From positions 1-8,941 of the forward strand of contig CAMDGP010000077.1 of assembly GCA_945897765.1 (NCBI GenBank): a DNA stretch of 8,941 bases, read 5' to 3'. The translations under genes and the position numbers were made by a program. The notes under the pieces were generated by a model that made no database searches, was not told the origin of the DNA, and worked only from the letters and a program-made list of their open reading frames with translations. Shown here piece after piece: positions 7,551 to 8,941 of this stretch. Numbering within the stretch: the first letter of the stretch is position 1; every line of letters starts with the position of its first letter. This stretch comes from Chitinophaga pinensis (GTDB taxonomy: Bacteria; Bacteroidota; Bacteroidia; Flavobacteriales_D; Crocinitomicaceae).

Positions 7551-8201
7551 ATGCAGGAACTATTAAAGAATGATTTACAAGCGAAAATATTTACAATTAG
7601 AGGAATACAAGTGATGATTGATCGTGATTTGGCTGAATTATACAAAGTTGAAGTCAAGCGGTTAAATGAACAAGTAAAACGAAATATTGAACGATTTCCA
7701 GAAAACTTCAGGTTTCAATTAAACAACAAGGAAAAGATTGAACTGGTCGCAATTTGCGACCGGTTTGAAAGTTGGAAACATTCTGGTAATAATCCATTTG
7801 TTTTCACTGAGCAAGGTGTTGCAATGTTATCAGCTGTTTTGAGAAGTGAGGTTGCAGTTCATATCAGTATTCAAATTATTAATGCGTTTGTCGAAATGCG
7901 TAAAATAATAAACAGAAATTCTGGATTAATTCAGAGAATTGAAGGAGTAGAACGAAAGTTAATCGAGTATGACCAAAAGTTTGAAAATATATTTTCAGCC
8001 CTTGAAAAAAATAATTTACCCACTCAAGGCGTGTTCTTCGACGGACAAATCTTCGATGCTTACGAGTTGATGTCGCGAATAATTCGTTCTGCCACTAGAG
8101 AAAACATTTTGATTGACAATTACATCGATGAGTCTGTGTTGGCGCACTTGAGTAAACGTTCCGAAAATGTTGATGCTATCATTTACACCAACTTCAAGTA
8201 A
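7551..8201 (+). CDS. ORF6N-domain protein, C-terminally truncated (copy 1)
   Basis: This is a 216-residue protein of the ORF6N family, seen in phages and accessory DNA and related in context to KilA-N and Bro proteins. It is presumed to bind DNA; its cellular role is unknown. The ORF6N domain spans about 13-118: VMIDRDLAELYKVEVKRLNE, QVKRNIERFPENFRFQL, then FVFTEQGVAMLSAVLRSE and a helix with NAFVEMRK. A probable coiled-coil linker follows (about 122-153). Then comes a C-terminal piece with FDAYELMSRIIRSA and ILIDNYIDESVL, ending at IIYTNFK. Full-length relatives continue for about 70 residues, through a HDRFLIID...GASLKD segment that is missing here. I chose the ATG at 7551. The upstream GTG at 7536 would add five residues of no recognisable character. 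The gene carries a strong palindrome at 7741-7765. Confidence 0.85.
   Translation: MQELLKNDLQAKIFTIRGIQVMIDRDLAELYKVEVKRLNEQVKRNIERFPENFRFQLNNKEKIELVAICDRFESWKHSGNNPFVFTEQGVAMLSAVLRSEVAVHISIQIINAFVEMRKIINRNSGLIQRIEGVERKLIEYDQKFENIFSALEKNNLPTQGVFFDGQIFDAYELMSRIIRSATRENILIDNYIDESVLAHLSKRSENVDAIIYTNFK
7741..7765 (+). repeat. Palindrome inside ORF6N copy 1
   Basis: GGTCGCAA (7745-7752) and TTGCGACC (7754-7761) are a perfect 8-bp inverted repeat around one central T. Pairing extends outward to 7741/7765 with a single G-T mismatch at 7744/7762, giving 12-base arms. In RNA it could form a hairpin only with a few inner bases unpaired as a loop. It lies at codons 64-72 of the gene. The core 7747-7760 matches the motif at 8513-8526 in the second ORF6N gene, but is read there in another frame. 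Confidence 0.8.
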
Positions 8202-8309
8202 ACTAAGAAGAATGAAATCATTTTATACCGCCCAAATGAGGCTGCTGAGCACATCGAAGTTCACCTTGAAAACCAGTATACAATACAAATTAAACAATTT
8301 TTGAAATGA
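8202..8309 (+). pseudogene. Possible RhuM-like N-terminal fragment between the two ORF6N genes
   Basis: Directly after the TAA that ends ORF6N copy 1, the same frame stays open for 35 codons to a TGA at 8307. The first part reads NEIILYRPNEAAEHIEVHLE. This resembles the opening of RhuM-family proteins (pattern NEI[IV][IL]Y...P...[IL]EV[RK][LV]E[ND]), also common in accessory DNA. The usual continuation (TVWLTQ...) is absent. Instead QYTIQIKQFLK follows, which loosely resembles QYPHIQIREL in the ORF6N C-terminal remnant at 7181-7459. There is no in-frame ATG. It is probably a fragment or junction scar and not a working gene. Its TGA overlaps the ATG of the next gene (ATGA). The match is short and made from memory, so confidence is low. 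Confidence 0.4.
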
Positions 8310-8941
8310 GTAGTATTTTAACCCAATCAACCGATCGTATCGAAAAAAGAATTTTTATTTTCCGGGGTGAATATGTTATGCTAGACAGCGATTTGGCAGA
8401 TATTTACGGAGTATCAACTAGCCGTTTGAATGAACAAGTAAAAAGAAATGCCGAACGGTTCCCAGAAGACTTTATGTTTAAACTTACAAAAGAAGAATGG
8501 GAAAACTTGATATCGCAAAATGCGACTTCAAATGAACATGGAGGAAGAAGAAAAAACCCATTCGTTTTTACAGAACAAGGAGTTGCTGGATTGTCTGGTG
8601 TTTTAAAAAGTGAACAAGCTTCTCAAGTTCATGTCACTATAATGCGTGCATTTGTTTCAATGCGCAAATTGATGGCTTCACAACATGGATTGATACAACG
8701 AATTGATGGCTTGGAACGAAAACAATTGGAAACAGATAATAAATTTGAGAACGTTTTCAAGGCACTCGAAAAAAATACTATCCCTTCTCAAGGCATATTC
8801 TTCGAAGGTCAAATTTTCGATGCTTACGAACTGATATCGAGAATAATTCGTTCTGCCTCAAAAGAAATCATTCTGATTGACAATTACATCGATGAGTCTG
8901 TGTTAAGGCATCTATGCAAACGTGCATCGAACGTTGAAGCA
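8306..8941 (+). CDS. ORF6N-domain protein (copy 2, 3' end beyond window)
   Basis: This second ORF6N-family gene runs off the right edge; 212 codons are visible. The protein starts MSSILTQSTDRIEKRIFIFR. The ORF6N domain spans about 19-121 (VMLDSDLADIYGVSTSRLNE, QVKRNAERFPEDFMFKL, NPFVFTEQGVAGLSGVLKSE, RAFVSMRK). A helical linker follows, with LIQRIDGLERK. The C-terminal region has QGIFFEGQIFDAYELISRII and ILIDNYIDESVLRHLCKRAS. It is a clear paralogue of the gene before it, with the same domain order and near-equal spacing. Between the two domain halves it reads LISQNATSNEHGGRRK where copy 1 reads LVAICDRFESWKHSGN. Whether it keeps the HDRFLIID...GASLKD ending cannot be seen. The ATG at 8306 is supported by the family-typical distance to the domain and overlaps the preceding TGA. 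A DNA-binding role is inferred from the family. Confidence 0.85.
   Translation, partial: MSSILTQSTDRIEKRIFIFRGEYVMLDSDLADIYGVSTSRLNEQVKRNAERFPEDFMFKLTKEEWENLISQNATSNEHGGRRKNPFVFTEQGVAGLSGVLKSEQASQVHVTIMRAFVSMRKLMASQHGLIQRIDGLERKQLETDNKFENVFKALEKNTIPSQGIFFEGQIFDAYELISRIIRSASKEIILIDNYIDESVLRHLCKRASNVEA
8513..8526 (+). repeat. Palindromic motif in ORF6N copy 2, matching the one in copy 1
   Basis: TCGCAAAATGCGAC has 5-bp inverted arms TCGCA/TGCGA around AAA. It matches 7747-7760 of ORF6N copy 1 at 12 of 14 bases; only the two central bases differ (AA for TT). Here it starts at codon position 1 (TCG CAA AAT GCG AC), while in copy 1 it starts at codon position 2. Confidence 0.75.

Noticed and set aside
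8212..8304. Small ATG-initiated ORF of 30 codons between the ORF6N genes
   Set aside because: Its translation resembles nothing, and it competes with the better-supported frame that shows the RhuM-like words.

Overview
The window is AT-rich DNA (by eye, clearly below 40% G+C) from a member of the Bacteroidota, probably of the Flavobacteriales. Three things point there: a batA-batB-batC-batD aerotolerance-type operon in the usual order, a surface protein ending in a type IX secretion (T9SS/Por) sorting domain, and tandem ORF6N-domain genes. No rRNA, tRNA, CRISPR array or transposase is visible. All real genes are on the + strand.

Region 1 (1-4828) is the 3' part of the bat operon. It opens with the C-terminal tail of the gene that usually precedes batA. 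Then come BatA (membrane-anchored von Willebrand A protein), BatB (a second membrane VWA protein, here with an unusual extra N-terminal membrane segment), BatC (exported TPR protein) and BatD (large beta-rich exported protein with one membrane anchor and a cytoplasmic tail). Every junction overlaps by 1-11 bases, so the genes are probably translationally coupled. A hairpin after batD looks like the end of the transcript, and no batE follows. The products would form an envelope complex, probably run with a MoxR-type AAA+ ATPase encoded upstream of the window.

Region 2 (4880-7111) is one large secreted protein. It has a signal peptide, nine FG-GAP/VCBS-type calcium-binding-like loops and a C-terminal T9SS type A sorting domain.

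Region 3 (7112-8941) is a degraded accessory cassette of ORF6N-family genes. In order it holds: a 69-codon C-terminal remnant of one ORF6N gene, split by exactly three tandem 23-bp repeats of the widespread 'GAGCCTGTCGAA' type; an ORF6N gene that stops early, close to where that remnant starts; a one-stop-separated fragment that starts like a RhuM-family N-terminus; and a second ORF6N gene running off the window.

The most striking signal is in the two ORF6N genes. Both carry the palindromic DNA motif TCGCAAWWTGCGAC at about the same place in the gene, but translate it in different reading frames, giving unrelated peptides (VAICD and SQNAT). This suggests that the DNA palindrome itself may be conserved, or that the genes are mosaics recombined at it.
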